Source of the DNA: Variovorax saccharolyticus
GTDB taxonomy: Bacteria; Pseudomonadota; Gammaproteobacteria; Burkholderiales; Burkholderiaceae_C
Assembly: GCF_030316765.1 (NCBI RefSeq)
Contig: NZ_JASZYT010000001.1
Coordinates: 124,001-188,000 of the forward strand
Direction of reading: 5' to 3'
Length of the DNA stretch: 64,000 nucleotides
The notes under the pieces: model-generated
Told to the model about the DNA's origin: nothing
Seen by the model: the letters and a program-made list of their open reading frames with translations, nothing else
Databases searched by the model: none
Part shown: one piece after another, positions 10,913 through 20,575 of the stretch
Position numbering within the stretch: the stretch's first letter is position 1
Layout of the letters: every line of letters begins with the position of its first letter
Made by a program: the position numbers and the translations under genes

Positions 10913-11509
10913 CTACTTCGGGCTGCCCGTGTACTTGGTGACGCTGTCGGCCGTGACCTGGTAGCCGCTGACGCCCATCATCGAATCGTTGCGCACCGTC
11001 TGGAGCTTGCCTGTGACCCAGACGGTGTCCATGGCGCGGAACTTCGCACCCTGTTTCGGGCGCACGTGCAGGATCTGGTTGGCCGGCGGCGGCGGCGTGT
11101 GGATGCAGGCGCCGAAGTAGGGCACCAGCAGGAACTCGGTGATCTCGCCCTTGTTCTCCTCGAGCGGCACGATGAAGCCGGGGATCTTCACCTCGACGCC
11201 GTTGAGCGCCGGGTTGGTGGGTGCGTTGTTCGACACTTCCTGCAGCTTCATGAGCAGCTCGTTGGCGCGCGGGTCGCTGTCGTCGAGCTTGCTCAGGTCC
11301 ATGCCCTTGAGTTCCTTCATCGGATCCCAGTCCTTGGGCACCAGCTCTTCCCAGCTGATGAGCCGGGGCTGGCCCGGCGCGGGCTTGGCTTCCGCGGCCT
11401 TGCCGCCGAGCGGCTGGGTCGGCGAAGTGGCCTGCGGGGCGGGGCCGGCAGCGAAGGCGGTGCCGGCGACGACCAGCGAGAGCAGCGTGAGGAGAAGGGG
11501 ACGGGTCAT
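10913..11509 (-). CDS. DUF3299 domain-containing periplasmic protein
   Basis: A 198-residue secreted protein with a Sec signal peptide (cleavage after A-F-A, about residue 20), a proline-rich linker and a DUF3299 domain. Conserved family features include I-P-G-F-I-V-P-L-E, then F-L-L-V-P-Y-F-G-A-C-I-H-T-P-P-P, where Cys, His and prolines could form a metal site. It is the last gene of the operon that starts with the sulfurtransferase and follows the MacB-like permease. The function is unknown. Co-occurrence with a ZrgA-like protein suggests metal handling. Confidence 0.85.
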   Translation of the reverse strand: MTRPLLLTLLSLVVAGTAFAAGPAPQATSPTQPLGGKAAEAKPAPGQPRLISWEELVPKDWDPMKELKGMDLSKLDDSDPRANELLMKLQEVSNNAPTNPALNGVEVKIPGFIVPLEENKGEITEFLLVPYFGACIHTPPPPANQILHVRPKQGAKFRAMDTVWVTGKLQTVRNDSMMGVSGYQVTADSVTKYTGSPK

Positions 11510-11532
11510 GATGGTCTATTCTGGCTGGTTGA

Positions 11533-11572
11533 GGACAGAGCAAAAACTGCTGTGCAGTTTCTTGCTCTGTCC
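11533..11572. repeat. Long hairpin inside the ABC/DUF3299 operon
   Basis: GGACAGAGCAAAAACTGC pairs with its complement around the loop TGT, with a single bulged C: 18 base pairs. It sits between the permease and DUF3299 genes on their shared strand, so it could lower or separate expression of the last gene. No U-tract follows on the minus strand. Confidence 0.6.
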
Positions 11573-11582
11573 CGCAAGGTAT

Positions 11583-12845
11583 TCAGATTCTGGGTGAAAG
11601 CCCATCGGCGAGCGACAGCCGGTAGGCCCGGATGCCCGGCAGCAGGCTGGCGAGCCAGCCCGCAGCGACCAGGCTCGCGAGCAGCAGCCATTCGTTGTGC
11701 GTAGGTTCGGACAGCCGCAGCGCGAGTCCGAAGTGCGATTGAAGCCATGGCGACAGGAAGGCGATGCCGAGCACCGCCGCCAGGACGCCGAGCGCCACGC
11801 CCAGCAGCGTCACGAGGGCGCCCTCGAGCGCCAGCAAGGCCAGCACATGGCGCAGGCTGGCGCCCACGGCCCGCAGCACGGCCAGTTCGCGGCGCCGCTC
11901 GTTGAGGCCGGCCATCACCACCGACACCAGGCCGGCCAGGCTCACCAGCGCGACCAGCGCCGACATCAGCAGCAGCGCCCGCTCGCCGACGCCGACCACG
12001 CTCCACAGTTCGTCGAGCGCCACGCCCGGCAGGATCGCCATCAGCGGCTCGCCGGCATAGGTCGAGACCCAGCGCTGGACCGCGAACACCGCGGCCCGGT
12101 TCTTCAGCCCGACCATCACCGCGGTCACGTTCTTCGGCGTCAGGTCGAACTTGCGCACCTGCTCGGCCGGAATCTTGAGCCCGGGCATCGGCGCGCCGCT
12201 CATCCATTCGAGATGGATCGCCTCCATCGCCTCGAGTCCGATGTGCACCGTGCGGTCGACCGGCGTGCCGGTGCGTGCGAGCACGCCCACCACGGTGAAG
12301 GGCTTGTCGGCATGCTCGGCGACGTTGAGCTCGCCGCTGCCATGCGCGAGCGTGATCTGCTGGCCGACTCGGTAGCCCAGCGCGTCGGCCACTTCGGCCC
12401 CGACCACCGCGTCGAACAGCTCGGCGAAGGGCCGGCCCTCGCGCAGCTGCAGCGGCTGGCGGTTGCCGTAGCGGAAATGCTCGAAGTAGGCCGGCGTGGT
12501 GGCCAGCACCGAGAAGCCGCGGTGCGAGTCGCCGAGCGACAGCGGCACCACCCAGGCCACGCCCGGGTGCGCGGCCAGCGCCTGCACGCTCTTCCACTGC
12601 ATGTTGTTGGTGGCGGCGCCGATGCGGAACACCGAGTACAGCAGCAGCTGCGTCGAGCCGGTGCGGGCGCCGACGATCAGGTCGGTGCCGGACACCGACG
12701 AGGAAAAATTCTCGCGCAGTTCGGTGCGGATGCGCTCGACGCCGAGCAGCAGGAAGGTCGACAGCGCGATCGACAGCACGGTGAGCGCGAGCGTGAAGCG
12801 CCGGTTCCACGCGCTGCGCCAGGCGATCTGGAACAGCGCGGTCAT
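11583..12845 (-). CDS. ABC transporter permease, MacB/FtsX-like
   Basis: A 420-residue inner-membrane protein with the MacB/LolC topology: one N-terminal helix (residues about 18-38), a large periplasmic domain of roughly 220 residues and three C-terminal helices in the FtsX domain, which carries A-V-L-R-A-V-G-A-S. Such permeases do mechanotransmission or envelope efflux rather than import. The ATG overlaps the ATPase stop (ATGA at 12842-12845). With the DUF2796 and DUF3299 secreted proteins it probably forms one envelope system. The transported molecule cannot be read from the sequence. Confidence 0.88.
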   Translation of the reverse strand: MTALFQIAWRSAWNRRFTLALTVLSIALSTFLLLGVERIRTELRENFSSSVSGTDLIVGARTGSTQLLLYSVFRIGAATNNMQWKSVQALAAHPGVAWVVPLSLGDSHRGFSVLATTPAYFEHFRYGNRQPLQLREGRPFAELFDAVVGAEVADALGYRVGQQITLAHGSGELNVAEHADKPFTVVGVLARTGTPVDRTVHIGLEAMEAIHLEWMSGAPMPGLKIPAEQVRKFDLTPKNVTAVMVGLKNRAAVFAVQRWVSTYAGEPLMAILPGVALDELWSVVGVGERALLLMSALVALVSLAGLVSVVMAGLNERRRELAVLRAVGASLRHVLALLALEGALVTLLGVALGVLAAVLGIAFLSPWLQSHFGLALRLSEPTHNEWLLLASLVAAGWLASLLPGIRAYRLSLADGLSPRI

Positions 12846-13546
12846 CGGGATGCCTCCGAAGCCGCGCGATTGATCTCGGGCAGCAGCACATGGCGCGAGA
12901 AGCGGCCGGCGATGCGCTGGTCGTGGCTCACGAAGACCAGTGCGCTGCGGTTCGCCTCGCAGGCCGCGAGCAGCACGTCGAGGAAGGCTTCGCGGCGGTC
13001 CTCGTCGAGCGCCGAGGTGGGCTCGTCGGCGATCACCACCTCGGGGTGGCCGATCAGCGCCCGCGCCGCGGCCACGCGCTGCTGCTGGCCGACCGACAGC
13101 TGCATCGCCTGGCGCGGCCACAGGCTGCGCTCCAGGCCCATGCGGTCGAGCAGTTCGCCGGCCTGCTCGCGTGCGGCGCCGTCGCGCGAGGCCCGTGCGC
13201 TGCGCCGGGCCGAGAAGCGGCACGGCAGCAGCACGTTGTCGAGCACGCTGAGATAGGGCAGCAGGTTGAACTGCTGGAAGATGTAGCCGACATGTGCGAC
13301 CCGCGTCCGGTCCCGGGCGGTGCCCGAGAGCTGGGCCCAGTCGTGGCCCAGCAGCCGCACCTGGCCGGCGTCGGCGATCAGCACGCCCGCCAGCAGCGAC
13401 AGCAGCGTGCTCTTGCCGCAGCCGCTCGGGCCATGCAGGAACACGGCCTCGCCGGCGGCGACCTCGAAGCGCTCGATGTCGATGCAGGGGTGCGGGGCGC
13501 CGGGCCAGCAAAAGCGCAGCGCCGCTGCCGAAAGGACGAAGCTCAC
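12842..13546 (-). CDS. ABC transporter ATP-binding protein, MacB/LolD-like
   Basis: A 234-residue ATPase that partners the downstream FtsX-type permease. Walker A is GPSGCGKST, the Q-loop reads Y-I-F-Q-Q-F-N-L-L-P-Y, the signature is LSVGQQQR (one departure from LSGGQ) and Walker B is VVIADEP with the H-loop FVSHD. The Y-I-F-Q-Q-F-N-L-L segment is typical of LolD/MacB. It lies 70 bases after the DUF2796 gene on the same strand. Confidence 0.9.
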   Translation of the reverse strand: MSFVLSAAALRFCWPGAPHPCIDIERFEVAAGEAVFLHGPSGCGKSTLLSLLAGVLIADAGQVRLLGHDWAQLSGTARDRTRVAHVGYIFQQFNLLPYLSVLDNVLLPCRFSARRSARASRDGAAREQAGELLDRMGLERSLWPRQAMQLSVGQQQRVAAARALIGHPEVVIADEPTSALDEDRREAFLDVLLAACEANRSALVFVSHDQRIAGRFSRHVLLPEINRAASEASR

Positions 13547-13616
13547 CGCAGGACCTTCGCGTGGCGGCAGCGCTTCGCAGCGCGCCTTCGGAGCGGCCGG
13601 GCGGCTCTTGGCCGCG

Positions 13617-14162
13617 TCATTTGTTCCAGGCCAGCCGTGTCGCCGGCCGCTTCAGCGTGCGCTTGAACTGGCCCTGCGGCGCGGCGATCTGGGCCTCGAT
13701 CTGGCGCGGTCCCTTGAAGGCGTTGAAGAGATCGATGTCGATGAACTTGGCGGCCGCCGTGTTGGTGCAGTTGAAGGCGAAGCTGCCGTCGAGGTCGGCG
13801 TGGCCTTCGCCGGCGCCTTCCTCGTTCTTGCCCAGGCCCAGCGCCGAGGAACGCAGCGTGACCGGGCCGAGCTTGCAGTTGGCGGCCGGGTCGATCTTGA
13901 ACAGCTGGGCGCCGGCGCGCAGCTGCGCGATCGCGTCCTCGGCGGTCTTCTTCTCGGCGTCGGTGCGCGGCGCGCGTTCGAAGCCGACGAAGTTGTCGAG
14001 CGGGGATTCCATCGCGATCACGATGGTCGGGCCGTCGATCACGATGTCGAGCCTGACCTGCCCGTGCACGTGGGCCGCCGGGCTCTGTGCCGATGCGGCG
14101 AAGGGGGCGGCCAGGAAGGCGCTGAGGGCGAAGGTGAAGAAGGGCCGTCGGAACAGGTTCAT
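13617..14162 (-). CDS. DUF2796 (ZrgA-like) periplasmic protein
   Basis: A 181-residue secreted protein: a Sec signal peptide to about residue 26, then S-P-A-A-H-V-H-G, a His-containing N-terminus typical of the DUF2796/ZrgA family. The mature part has E-S-P-L-D-N-F-V-G-F-E and ends in a conserved A-F-K-G-P-R-Q segment. ZrgA was named in Vibrio as part of a zinc-regulated uptake operon with an ABC transporter; the same pairing is seen here. The Asp/His-rich loop of some ZrgA proteins is short in this one. Its ATG overlaps the sulfurtransferase stop. Confidence 0.82.
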   Translation of the reverse strand: MNLFRRPFFTFALSAFLAAPFAASAQSPAAHVHGQVRLDIVIDGPTIVIAMESPLDNFVGFERAPRTDAEKKTAEDAIAQLRAGAQLFKIDPAANCKLGPVTLRSSALGLGKNEEGAGEGHADLDGSFAFNCTNTAAAKFIDIDLFNAFKGPRQIEAQIAAPQGQFKRTLKRPATRLAWNK

Positions 14163-15082
14163 GCTTGGGTGCCTTGCCGGGTCGGCAGCCCCGGCGTGTT
14201 GCTCCACTCGCTCCAGCTGCCGGCATAGAGCGCGGTCGGCCCGAGGCCCGCGATCTGCATGGCGAGCAGGTTGGGCACGGCGCTCACGCCGCTGCCGCAC
14301 TGGTGGACGACCGTCGCGGGATCCCGGCCCGCCAACAGGTTCTCGAACTCGGCGCGCAACTGCGCGGCCGGCTTGAACTTTCCGTCGGGACCGAGGTTCT
14401 CGGTGAAGGGCCGGTTCAGGGCCCCCGGGATGTGACCCGCGATCGGGTCCAGAGGTTCCACCTCGCCGCGATATCTTGCGGCGGCGCGGGCGTCGACCAG
14501 CGTCTGGCCGGCCTGTTCGAGCCGCGCCGCCACCGTCGGCGTGTCGACCAGCTTCAGCAGCGGCTCGCCGGCGACGAAGTTCGACTGGAAGTGCGTCGGC
14601 TCCTCGCGGCTCGTCACCTCGCCGCCGGCGGCCTGCCAGGCTTGCAGGCCGCCGTCGAGCACGGCGACGGCCTCGTGGCCGATCCACTTCAGCATCCACC
14701 AGAGCCGGCCGCAGTAGTTGGCGCCGTTGCGGTCGTACACCACGGCCTGCATGCCGTTGGCGAAGCCGACGCTCGACAGCCAGGTGGCGAAGCGCTCGCG
14801 GCTGGGCAGCGGGTGGCGCCCGCCCGAGGCCGGCGGGCCGTCGTCCTGGGCGATCACCACGCCGCGCGCGCCGGGTGCGCCGTGCTTCGCGCTCAGGTCG
14901 GTGTCGAGGTTGGCATAGACGGCGCCCGGGATGTGGGCCGTGCGGTAGAGCTGCGGGCCGGCGTCGGGCTTCATGAGCTCGAAGCTGCAGTCGAACACCA
15001 TCGTCGACGCTGCGCTGCGGTCGAGCAGGGCCTTGAGTTGCTCGGCGGTGATCAGGGTGGTGAAGGGCGGGTTTTGCATCAT
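14159..15082 (-). CDS. 3-mercaptopyruvate/thiosulfate sulfurtransferase (SseA-like)
   Basis: A 307-residue two-domain rhodanese. The active-site loop in the C-terminal domain reads CGSGVSA, which matches the CGSGVTA of 3-mercaptopyruvate sulfurtransferases rather than the CRKGVT of thiosulfate-specific rhodaneses. The N-terminal domain carries H-I-P-G-A-V-Y-A-N-L and the C-terminal domain G-H-I-P-G-A-L-N-R-P. Two adjacent ATGs (15082 and 15079) are both possible starts. It is the first gene of the five-gene operon; its link to a ZrgA/ABC system is unexplained, though persulfide chemistry could serve thiol-metal balance. Confidence 0.88.
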   Translation of the reverse strand: MMQNPPFTTLITAEQLKALLDRSAASTMVFDCSFELMKPDAGPQLYRTAHIPGAVYANLDTDLSAKHGAPGARGVVIAQDDGPPASGGRHPLPSRERFATWLSSVGFANGMQAVVYDRNGANYCGRLWWMLKWIGHEAVAVLDGGLQAWQAAGGEVTSREEPTHFQSNFVAGEPLLKLVDTPTVAARLEQAGQTLVDARAAARYRGEVEPLDPIAGHIPGALNRPFTENLGPDGKFKPAAQLRAEFENLLAGRDPATVVHQCGSGVSAVPNLLAMQIAGLGPTALYAGSWSEWSNTPGLPTRQGTQA

Positions 15083-15142
15083 GGCCTCGGCGAAAAGCAG
15101 ATTGTCCAACGATATCCGCGCTCTTTGCCTCTTTGCCCGCTC

Positions 15143-15180
15143 GTGAAACACCGCGGAACCGGCTTCGCCGGGCCGCTGGC
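15143..15180 (-). repeat. Diverged partial copy of the interspersed repeat
   Basis: GTGAAACACCGCGGAACCGG and the following bases match the last 38 bases of the 102-base repeat with three mismatches. It lies between the DMT transporter stop and the sulfurtransferase start; the remainder of the element is lost or too diverged to see. Confidence 0.65.
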
Positions 15181-15193
15181 CCGATGTGCGAGC

Positions 15194-16126
15194 CTAGTGC
15201 TCTTCGGCCGGTGCCTTGGGCAGCGAGCGCTGGCGCAGCACGGTGGCGGCGATGCCGCTGCAGACGATCAGCGTCATGCCGGCCCAGCCCGCGGCGTCGA
15301 TGCGGTCGCCGAACAGCAGCACGCTGTAGATGGCGGCGAAGACGATGCCGGAGTATTGGAGATTGGCGACCAGGAGCGTCCCGCTCTCGGTCTTGGCGCT
15401 GGCGTAGGCGCGGGTCATGCAGAGCTGGCCCAGCGCCGCCAGCACGCCGACCGGCAGCAGCCACGCAGCGTGGCCCCAGGTCCACTGGTCCCAGGGCGTG
15501 GCCCCGCCCAGCAGCGTGCCGAAGCCGCCGGCCACCGCGGAGCCGACCGCGAAATAGAACACCGTGCGCGCCTCGGGTTCGCCAAGCCGCGACAGGGCCA
15601 CCACCTGCATGTAGGCGAAGGCCGCCGTCAGGCCCGACAGCAGCCCCATGAGCCCGGCGAAACCCTGGTTGTCGCCCACCGTGGGCTTGAGCATCAGCAC
15701 CACGCCGCCGAAGCCGGCCAGCACCGTCAGAACCAGCGGGCCCTGCAGCGGCGGCCGCGGCAGCTTGCCGTCGCGGCCCGGCACCGGCACCCAGGCCAGC
15801 AGGGCGCCGCCGACCAGGAAGGCCGCGATCCAGACGCTGCTCATGTAGTTGAGCGTCATCGCGGTGGCCAGCGGCATGTGGGCGATGGCGAAGAACCAGG
15901 CGCCCAGCGAGACCACGCCGATCAGGCTGCGCCAGGCATGCATGCCCGGGTAGCGCGTGGCCAGCGTGACACCGCGGCTGCGCGCCAGCACCCACAGGAA
16001 CACGATACCGATCAGGCCGCGGTAGAAAACCAGTTCGGCGCTGGAGAACCAGGCCGAGGCGAACTTCACGCACACGCCCATGGTGGCGAAGATCAGTGCG
16101 CCCAGCACCATCCAGAGAGCCTGCAT
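15194..16126 (-). CDS. DMT superfamily transporter (EamA)
   Basis: A 310-residue inner-membrane protein with ten predicted helices in two EamA halves. It starts MQALWMVLGALIFATMGVCV and contains F-Y-R-G-L-I-G-I in the first half and a second EamA repeat from about residue 165. Relatives export amino acids, metabolites or nucleotide precursors. Its ATG overlaps the stop of the Rieske oxygenase gene (ATGA), so the pair is co-translated and the transporter may export or import a compound related to the oxygenase. Confidence 0.88.
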   Translation of the reverse strand: MQALWMVLGALIFATMGVCVKFASAWFSSAELVFYRGLIGIVFLWVLARSRGVTLATRYPGMHAWRSLIGVVSLGAWFFAIAHMPLATAMTLNYMSSVWIAAFLVGGALLAWVPVPGRDGKLPRPPLQGPLVLTVLAGFGGVVLMLKPTVGDNQGFAGLMGLLSGLTAAFAYMQVVALSRLGEPEARTVFYFAVGSAVAGGFGTLLGGATPWDQWTWGHAAWLLPVGVLAALGQLCMTRAYASAKTESGTLLVANLQYSGIVFAAIYSVLLFGDRIDAAGWAGMTLIVCSGIAATVLRQRSLPKAPAEEH

Positions 16127-17277
16127 CAGACGCTGACTGGGGGGGAGCTCATTTCCCTGCGGTACCACTCGTGGAACTGCTGCATGCCGTCTTCCATCGG
16201 GCTCTGGTAGGGACCGCTCTCGTCGTCGCCGCGCAGCATCAGCGCGCGGCGGCCGGCGTCCATGCGCTCGGCGATCTCGTCGTCCTCGACGCAGGTCTCC
16301 ATGTAGGCCGCCTGCTGGGCTTCGACGAACTCGCGCTCGAAGGCGACGATTTCCTCGGGATAGAAGAACTCGACCATGTTGAGCGTCTTTTGCGGACCGA
16401 CCGGATGCAGCGTCGAGACCGTGAGCACGTGCGGATACCACTCGACCATGACGTGCGGGTAGTAGCTGAGCCAGATCGCCCCGTAGCGCGGCGGGTTGCC
16501 GTTGCGGTACTTGAGAAGTTGCTCCTGCCAGCGCTGGTAGACCGGGCTGCCGGCGCGGCCGAGCCGGTTGGCCACGCCCACGGTCTGGACCGAGAAGTGG
16601 TGGCCGAATTCCCAGCGCAGGTCGTCGCAGGTGACGAAGCTTCCCAGGCCCGGATGGAAGGGCCCGACGTGGTAGTCCTCGAGGTAGACCTCGATGAAGG
16701 TCTTCCAGTTGTAGTTGCACTCGTGCAGTTCGACGCGATCGAAGGCGTAGCCTTCGAAATCGAGGTCGAGGCGCGGACCGATGCGGGCCAGGTCGGCGGC
16801 GACGTCGCGGCCCTGGCTGTCGGCGTTCTGCTCGAACAGCAGCCCGTTCCACTCGCGCAGCGGATAGTTGTGCAGGTTGAGGCAGGGGTCCTGTTCGAAA
16901 TGCGGCGCGCCGATCAGCGTGCCGGTGGTGCGCGGGTCGGCGGCGGCGTAGGTCCAGCGGTGCAGCGGGCAGACGATGTTGCCGCCGGACCTGGCGTCGA
17001 GCTGGCCGCGGCCTTGCAGGATCAGGGCCTGGCGGTGGCGGCAGACGTTGGAGATCAGTTCGACCCCCTTCGGCGTGTGCACCAGCGCGCGGCCTTGCTG
17101 CTCCTGCGGCAAGGTGTGGAAGGTGCCGGGTTCGGGCACCGCGAGGCGATGGCCGACGTAGCGCGGCCCGTTGGCGAACAGCGTTTGCAGCTCGCGGGCG
17201 TAGAGCGCCTCGTCGAAGTACGCGGAAACCGGAAGTTGGCTCGAGGCCTGCTGCAGTTGAAGACTTAAATCAGACAT
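16126..17277 (-). CDS. Rieske non-heme iron oxygenase, alpha subunit
   Basis: A 383-residue ring-hydroxylating or demethylating oxygenase component. The Rieske cluster ligands are Cys79-x-His81 and Cys103-x-x-His106. The catalytic domain has N-Y-N-W-K-T and E-D-Y-H-V-G-P-F-H-P, which supplies the mononuclear iron histidines. The start MSDLSLQLQQ is followed by family-like sequence; the longer frame upstream lacks a good start. No ferredoxin, reductase or beta subunit is adjacent, so electron partners must lie elsewhere. The substrate is unknown; betaine, choline and aromatic acids are typical of this subgroup. Confidence 0.9.
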   Translation of the reverse strand: MSDLSLQLQQASSQLPVSAYFDEALYARELQTLFANGPRYVGHRLAVPEPGTFHTLPQEQQGRALVHTPKGVELISNVCRHRQALILQGRGQLDARSGGNIVCPLHRWTYAAADPRTTGTLIGAPHFEQDPCLNLHNYPLREWNGLLFEQNADSQGRDVAADLARIGPRLDLDFEGYAFDRVELHECNYNWKTFIEVYLEDYHVGPFHPGLGSFVTCDDLRWEFGHHFSVQTVGVANRLGRAGSPVYQRWQEQLLKYRNGNPPRYGAIWLSYYPHVMVEWYPHVLTVSTLHPVGPQKTLNMVEFFYPEEIVAFEREFVEAQQAAYMETCVEDDEIAERMDAGRRALMLRGDDESGPYQSPMEDGMQQFHEWYRREMSSPPVSV

Positions 17278-17457
17278 GGGTGACCTGACCAAGCTCCCCA
17301 CAGGGAGAAAGAGATGAAACGGAAGGCTGCCGTCGAAGGTACAGACGGCCCGGAGGAGGGCGCCGGCAGGGCCGGCTTTGGGAGACGGCGATTGTACCCT
17401 CGGCCATGCATCCCCGCCCCCCGCCCTAAAATGGCGCGTTTCACGCCAAACTCCTGA

Positions 17458-17721
17458 ATGCCCAAGGTGCCTTCCTCCCCATCGGCCGCCGTGCCTGACT
17501 TGCCCGACGCCAGCGCCCTGCCCGCGAGCTACGAAGCCGGGCTCCAGGAACTCGAACAACTCGTGACCGAACTCGAATCCGGGCAGTTGCCGCTCGACCA
17601 GCTGCTTGGCAGCTACCAGCGCGGCGCCGCGCTGCTGGCCTTCTGCCGCGAGCGGCTGCAGGCGGTCGAAGACCAGATCAAGGTGCTCGACGCAGGCAGC
17701 CTCAAGGCCTGGGCCGAATGA
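17458..17721 (+). CDS. xseB: Exodeoxyribonuclease VII small subunit
   Basis: An 87-residue helical protein that assembles with XseA to degrade single-stranded DNA. It shows the family pattern [12 protein letters not shown], then [18 protein letters not shown]. It has a somewhat longer N-terminus than E. coli XseB. Its stop overlaps the ispA start, the xseB-ispA-dxs order found in many proteobacteria. The 180-base gap upstream is divergent from the Rieske gene and must contain both promoters. Confidence 0.95.
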   Translation: MPKVPSSPSAAVPDLPDASALPASYEAGLQELEQLVTELESGQLPLDQLLGSYQRGAALLAFCRERLQAVEDQIKVLDAGSLKAWAE

Positions 17722-18638
17722 GCCGCGCGGATGCCCTGCGCTGGGATGCGGCGCGCCTGTCCGCCTGGAGCGAACCCCATCTGGCGCGGGTCGAGGCCGC
17801 GCTGTCGAAATGGGTCGGCGTCGACGCCCCGGCGCAGCTCGGCGACGCGATGCGCTATGCGGTGCTCGACGGCGGCAAGCGGCTGCGGCCGCTCCTGGTC
17901 TTCGCCGCCAGCGAGGCGGTCGGCGGCCGGCCCGAGGCGGCCTTGCGTGCGGCCTGCGCGGTCGAGCTGATCCATGCCTACTCGCTGGTGCACGACGACC
18001 TGCCGTGCATGGACAACGATGTGCTTCGCCGCGGCAAGCCGACGGTGCATGTGAAGTTCGGCGAAGCCGGTGCCCTGCTGGCCGGCGACGCCCTGCAGGC
18101 GCTGGCCTTCGAGCTCCTCACGCCGGCCGGCGACGAGGTGGCGCCCGCGGTGCAGGCCCGGCTGTGCCGCCTGCTGGCTGGTGCGGCGGGCAGCCAGGGC
18201 ATGGCGGGCGGCCAGGCGATCGATCTCGCCAGCGTCGGCCTGGCCCTCGACGAGGCGCAGCTGCGCGAAATGCACCGCCTCAAGACCGGCGCACTGCTGC
18301 AGGGCAGCGTCGAGATGGGCGCGGCCTGCGGCGATGAATCGACCTCGCCCGCGACGCCGGCCGCGCTGCGCGACTATGGCGCGGCCGTCGGGCTGGCCTT
18401 CCAGGTGGTCGACGACATCCTCGACGTCGTCGCCGATTCGGAAACGCTCGGCAAGACCGCCGGCAAGGATGCCGCCAGCGACAAGCCGACCTATGTCTCG
18501 CTGCTCGGCCTCGAAGGCGCGCGTGCGCAGGCCCGCGAACTGCTCGCGCAGGCGCTCGCCGCCCTCGATCGCAGCATGCTGGCCGACACCGGCGCCTTGC
18601 GGGCGCTGGCCTGCATGGTCGTGGATCGCGATCGATAA
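17718..18638 (+). CDS. ispA: Farnesyl diphosphate synthase
   Basis: It condenses dimethylallyl and isopentenyl diphosphate to geranyl and then farnesyl diphosphate for ubiquinone, undecaprenyl phosphate and other isoprenoids. The 306-residue protein has the first Asp-rich motif HDDLPCMD near residue 94, the G-K-R-L-R-P segment, [10 protein letters not shown] and the second Asp-rich motif DDILD near residue 235. The ATG overlaps the xseB stop. Confidence 0.95.
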   Translation: MSRADALRWDAARLSAWSEPHLARVEAALSKWVGVDAPAQLGDAMRYAVLDGGKRLRPLLVFAASEAVGGRPEAALRAACAVELIHAYSLVHDDLPCMDNDVLRRGKPTVHVKFGEAGALLAGDALQALAFELLTPAGDEVAPAVQARLCRLLAGAAGSQGMAGGQAIDLASVGLALDEAQLREMHRLKTGALLQGSVEMGAACGDESTSPATPAALRDYGAAVGLAFQVVDDILDVVADSETLGKTAGKDAASDKPTYVSLLGLEGARAQARELLAQALAALDRSMLADTGALRALACMVVDRDR

Positions 18639-18653
18639 CAACAAGACACCCCC

Positions 18654-20537
18654 ATGGCTCCGCTGCTCCCCACTCTCCACGATCCTTCCGCGCTGCGCCA
18701 GTTCGACCGCGCGCAGCTCAAGCAACTGGCCGACGAGGTGCGCACCTGCGTGCTCGACAACGTGTCGCGCACCGGTGGCCACCTGAGTTCCAACCTCGGC
18801 ACGGTCGAGCTCACGGTCGCGCTGCACCATGTCTTCAACACGCCGCACGACCGGCTGGTGTGGGACGTGGGCCACCAGACCTATCCGCACAAGATCCTCA
18901 CCGGCCGGCGCGAGCGCATGCCGACCCTGCGCCAGCTCGGCGGCATCTCGGGCTTTCCGCAGCGCAGCGAGAGCGAGTACGACACCTTCGGCACCGCCCA
19001 TTCGTCGACCAGCATCTCGGCCGCGCTCGGCATGGCGATGGCGGCCAAGCAGAAGGGCGAGGACCGGCATTCGGTCGCGATCATCGGCGACGGCGCGCTG
19101 ACCGCCGGCATGGCCTTCGAGGCGCTCAACAATGCGGGCGTGTGCGACTGCAAGCTGCTGGTGATCCTGAACGACAACGACATGTCGATCAGTCCTCCGG
19201 TCGGCGCGCTCAACCGCTACCTCGCGCAACTCATGAGCGGCAACTTCTACGCCGCCGCGAAGAACGTCGGCAAGAGCGTGCTGCGCGCCGCGCCGCCGCT
19301 GTTCGAGCTGGCCAAGCGCTTCGAGCAGCATGCCAAGGGCATGGTGGTGCCGGCCACGCTGTTCGAGCAGTTCGGCTTCAACTACGTCGGGCCGATCGAC
19401 GGCCACGACCTCGATTCGCTGATCCCGACGCTCGAGAACCTCAAGCATCTCGAGGGTCCGCAGTTCCTGCACGTGGTCACCAAGAAGGGGCAGGGCTACA
19501 AGCTGGCCGAGGCCGATCCGGTGGCCTACCACGGACCCTCCAAGTTCGATCCCGCGGTCGGCCTCGTCAAGCCGGCCACCGCGCCGAAGCAGACCTTCAC
19601 GCAGGTCTTCGGCCACTGGCTGTGCGACATGGCGGCGCAGGACGGCCGGCTGGTCGGCATCACGCCCGCGATGCGCGAAGGCTCGGGGCTGGTGGAGTTC
19701 GAGCAGCGCTTTCCCGGCCGCTACTACGACGTCGGCATCGCCGAGCAGCACGCCGTGACCTTCGCCGCCGGCCTGGCCTGCGAGGGCCTCAAGCCGGTGG
19801 TGGCGATCTACTCGACCTTCCTGCAGCGCGCCTACGACCAGCTGATCCACGATGTCGCGATCCAGAACCTGCCGGTGGTGTTCGCGCTCGACCGTGCCGG
19901 CCTGGTGGGGGCCGACGGCGCCACCCATGCCGGTGCCTACGACATCCCGTTCCTGCGCTGCATCCCGAACATGAGCGTGGCTTGCCCGGCCGACGAGGCC
20001 GAGTGCCGGCAACTGCTGTCTTCCGCCTTCGAGCAGAACCATCCGGTGGCGGTGCGCTATCCGCGCGGTGCCGGCGCCGGCGTCGCGCCGCATCTCACGC
20101 TCGATGCCTTGCCCTTCGGCAAGGGAGAGATCCGCCGCGAAGGCAGCCGCATCGCGATCCTGGCTTTCGGCACCTTGCTGTATCCGGCGCTCAGCGCCGC
20201 CGAGGCGCTCGACGCCACGGTGGTCAACATGCGCTGGGCCAAGCCGCTCGATGTCGAACTGCTGCTGCAGGTCGCGGCCGGGCACGATGCGATCGTCACG
20301 CTCGAAGAGGGCGCACTCATGGGCGGTGCCGGCAGTGCGGTGCTGGAGGCGCTGCAGGCGGCCGGCGTGCAGAAGCCGGTGCTGCAACTGGGCCTGCCCG
20401 ACCGCTTCATCGAGCACGGGGATCCGGCCAAGCTGCTGGCCGGCATCGGCCTCGATGCCACGGGCATCGAGCAGTCGATACGGACGCGGTTCGACAGTGG
20501 GAGTTCCGCAGGGAAAACCCCCCCCGGCGGCTTGTAA
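18654..20537 (+). CDS. dxs: 1-deoxy-D-xylulose-5-phosphate synthase
   Basis: The first enzyme of the MEP pathway, joining pyruvate and glyceraldehyde 3-phosphate with thiamine diphosphate. The 627-residue length is typical. Visible motifs are [10 protein letters not shown] near residue 75, the TPP motif [15 protein letters not shown], the transketolase central part [12 protein letters not shown] and the C-terminal domain [10 protein letters not shown]. It lies 15 bases behind ispA, so precursor synthesis and chain elongation are co-transcribed. Confidence 0.96.
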   Translation: MAPLLPTLHDPSALRQFDRAQLKQLADEVRTCVLDNVSRTGGHLSSNLGTVELTVALHHVFNTPHDRLVWDVGHQTYPHKILTGRRERMPTLRQLGGISGFPQRSESEYDTFGTAHSSTSISAALGMAMAAKQKGEDRHSVAIIGDGALTAGMAFEALNNAGVCDCKLLVILNDNDMSISPPVGALNRYLAQLMSGNFYAAAKNVGKSVLRAAPPLFELAKRFEQHAKGMVVPATLFEQFGFNYVGPIDGHDLDSLIPTLENLKHLEGPQFLHVVTKKGQGYKLAEADPVAYHGPSKFDPAVGLVKPATAPKQTFTQVFGHWLCDMAAQDGRLVGITPAMREGSGLVEFEQRFPGRYYDVGIAEQHAVTFAAGLACEGLKPVVAIYSTFLQRAYDQLIHDVAIQNLPVVFALDRAGLVGADGATHAGAYDIPFLRCIPNMSVACPADEAECRQLLSSAFEQNHPVAVRYPRGAGAGVAPHLTLDALPFGKGEIRREGSRIAILAFGTLLYPALSAAEALDATVVNMRWAKPLDVELLLQVAAGHDAIVTLEEGALMGGAGSAVLEALQAAGVQKPVLQLGLPDRFIEHGDPAKLLAGIGLDATGIEQSIRTRFDSGSSAGKTPPGGL

Positions 20538-20575
20538 GCGCTTTTTACAATCGCTGTCGACCCAAAAAGTCATTG

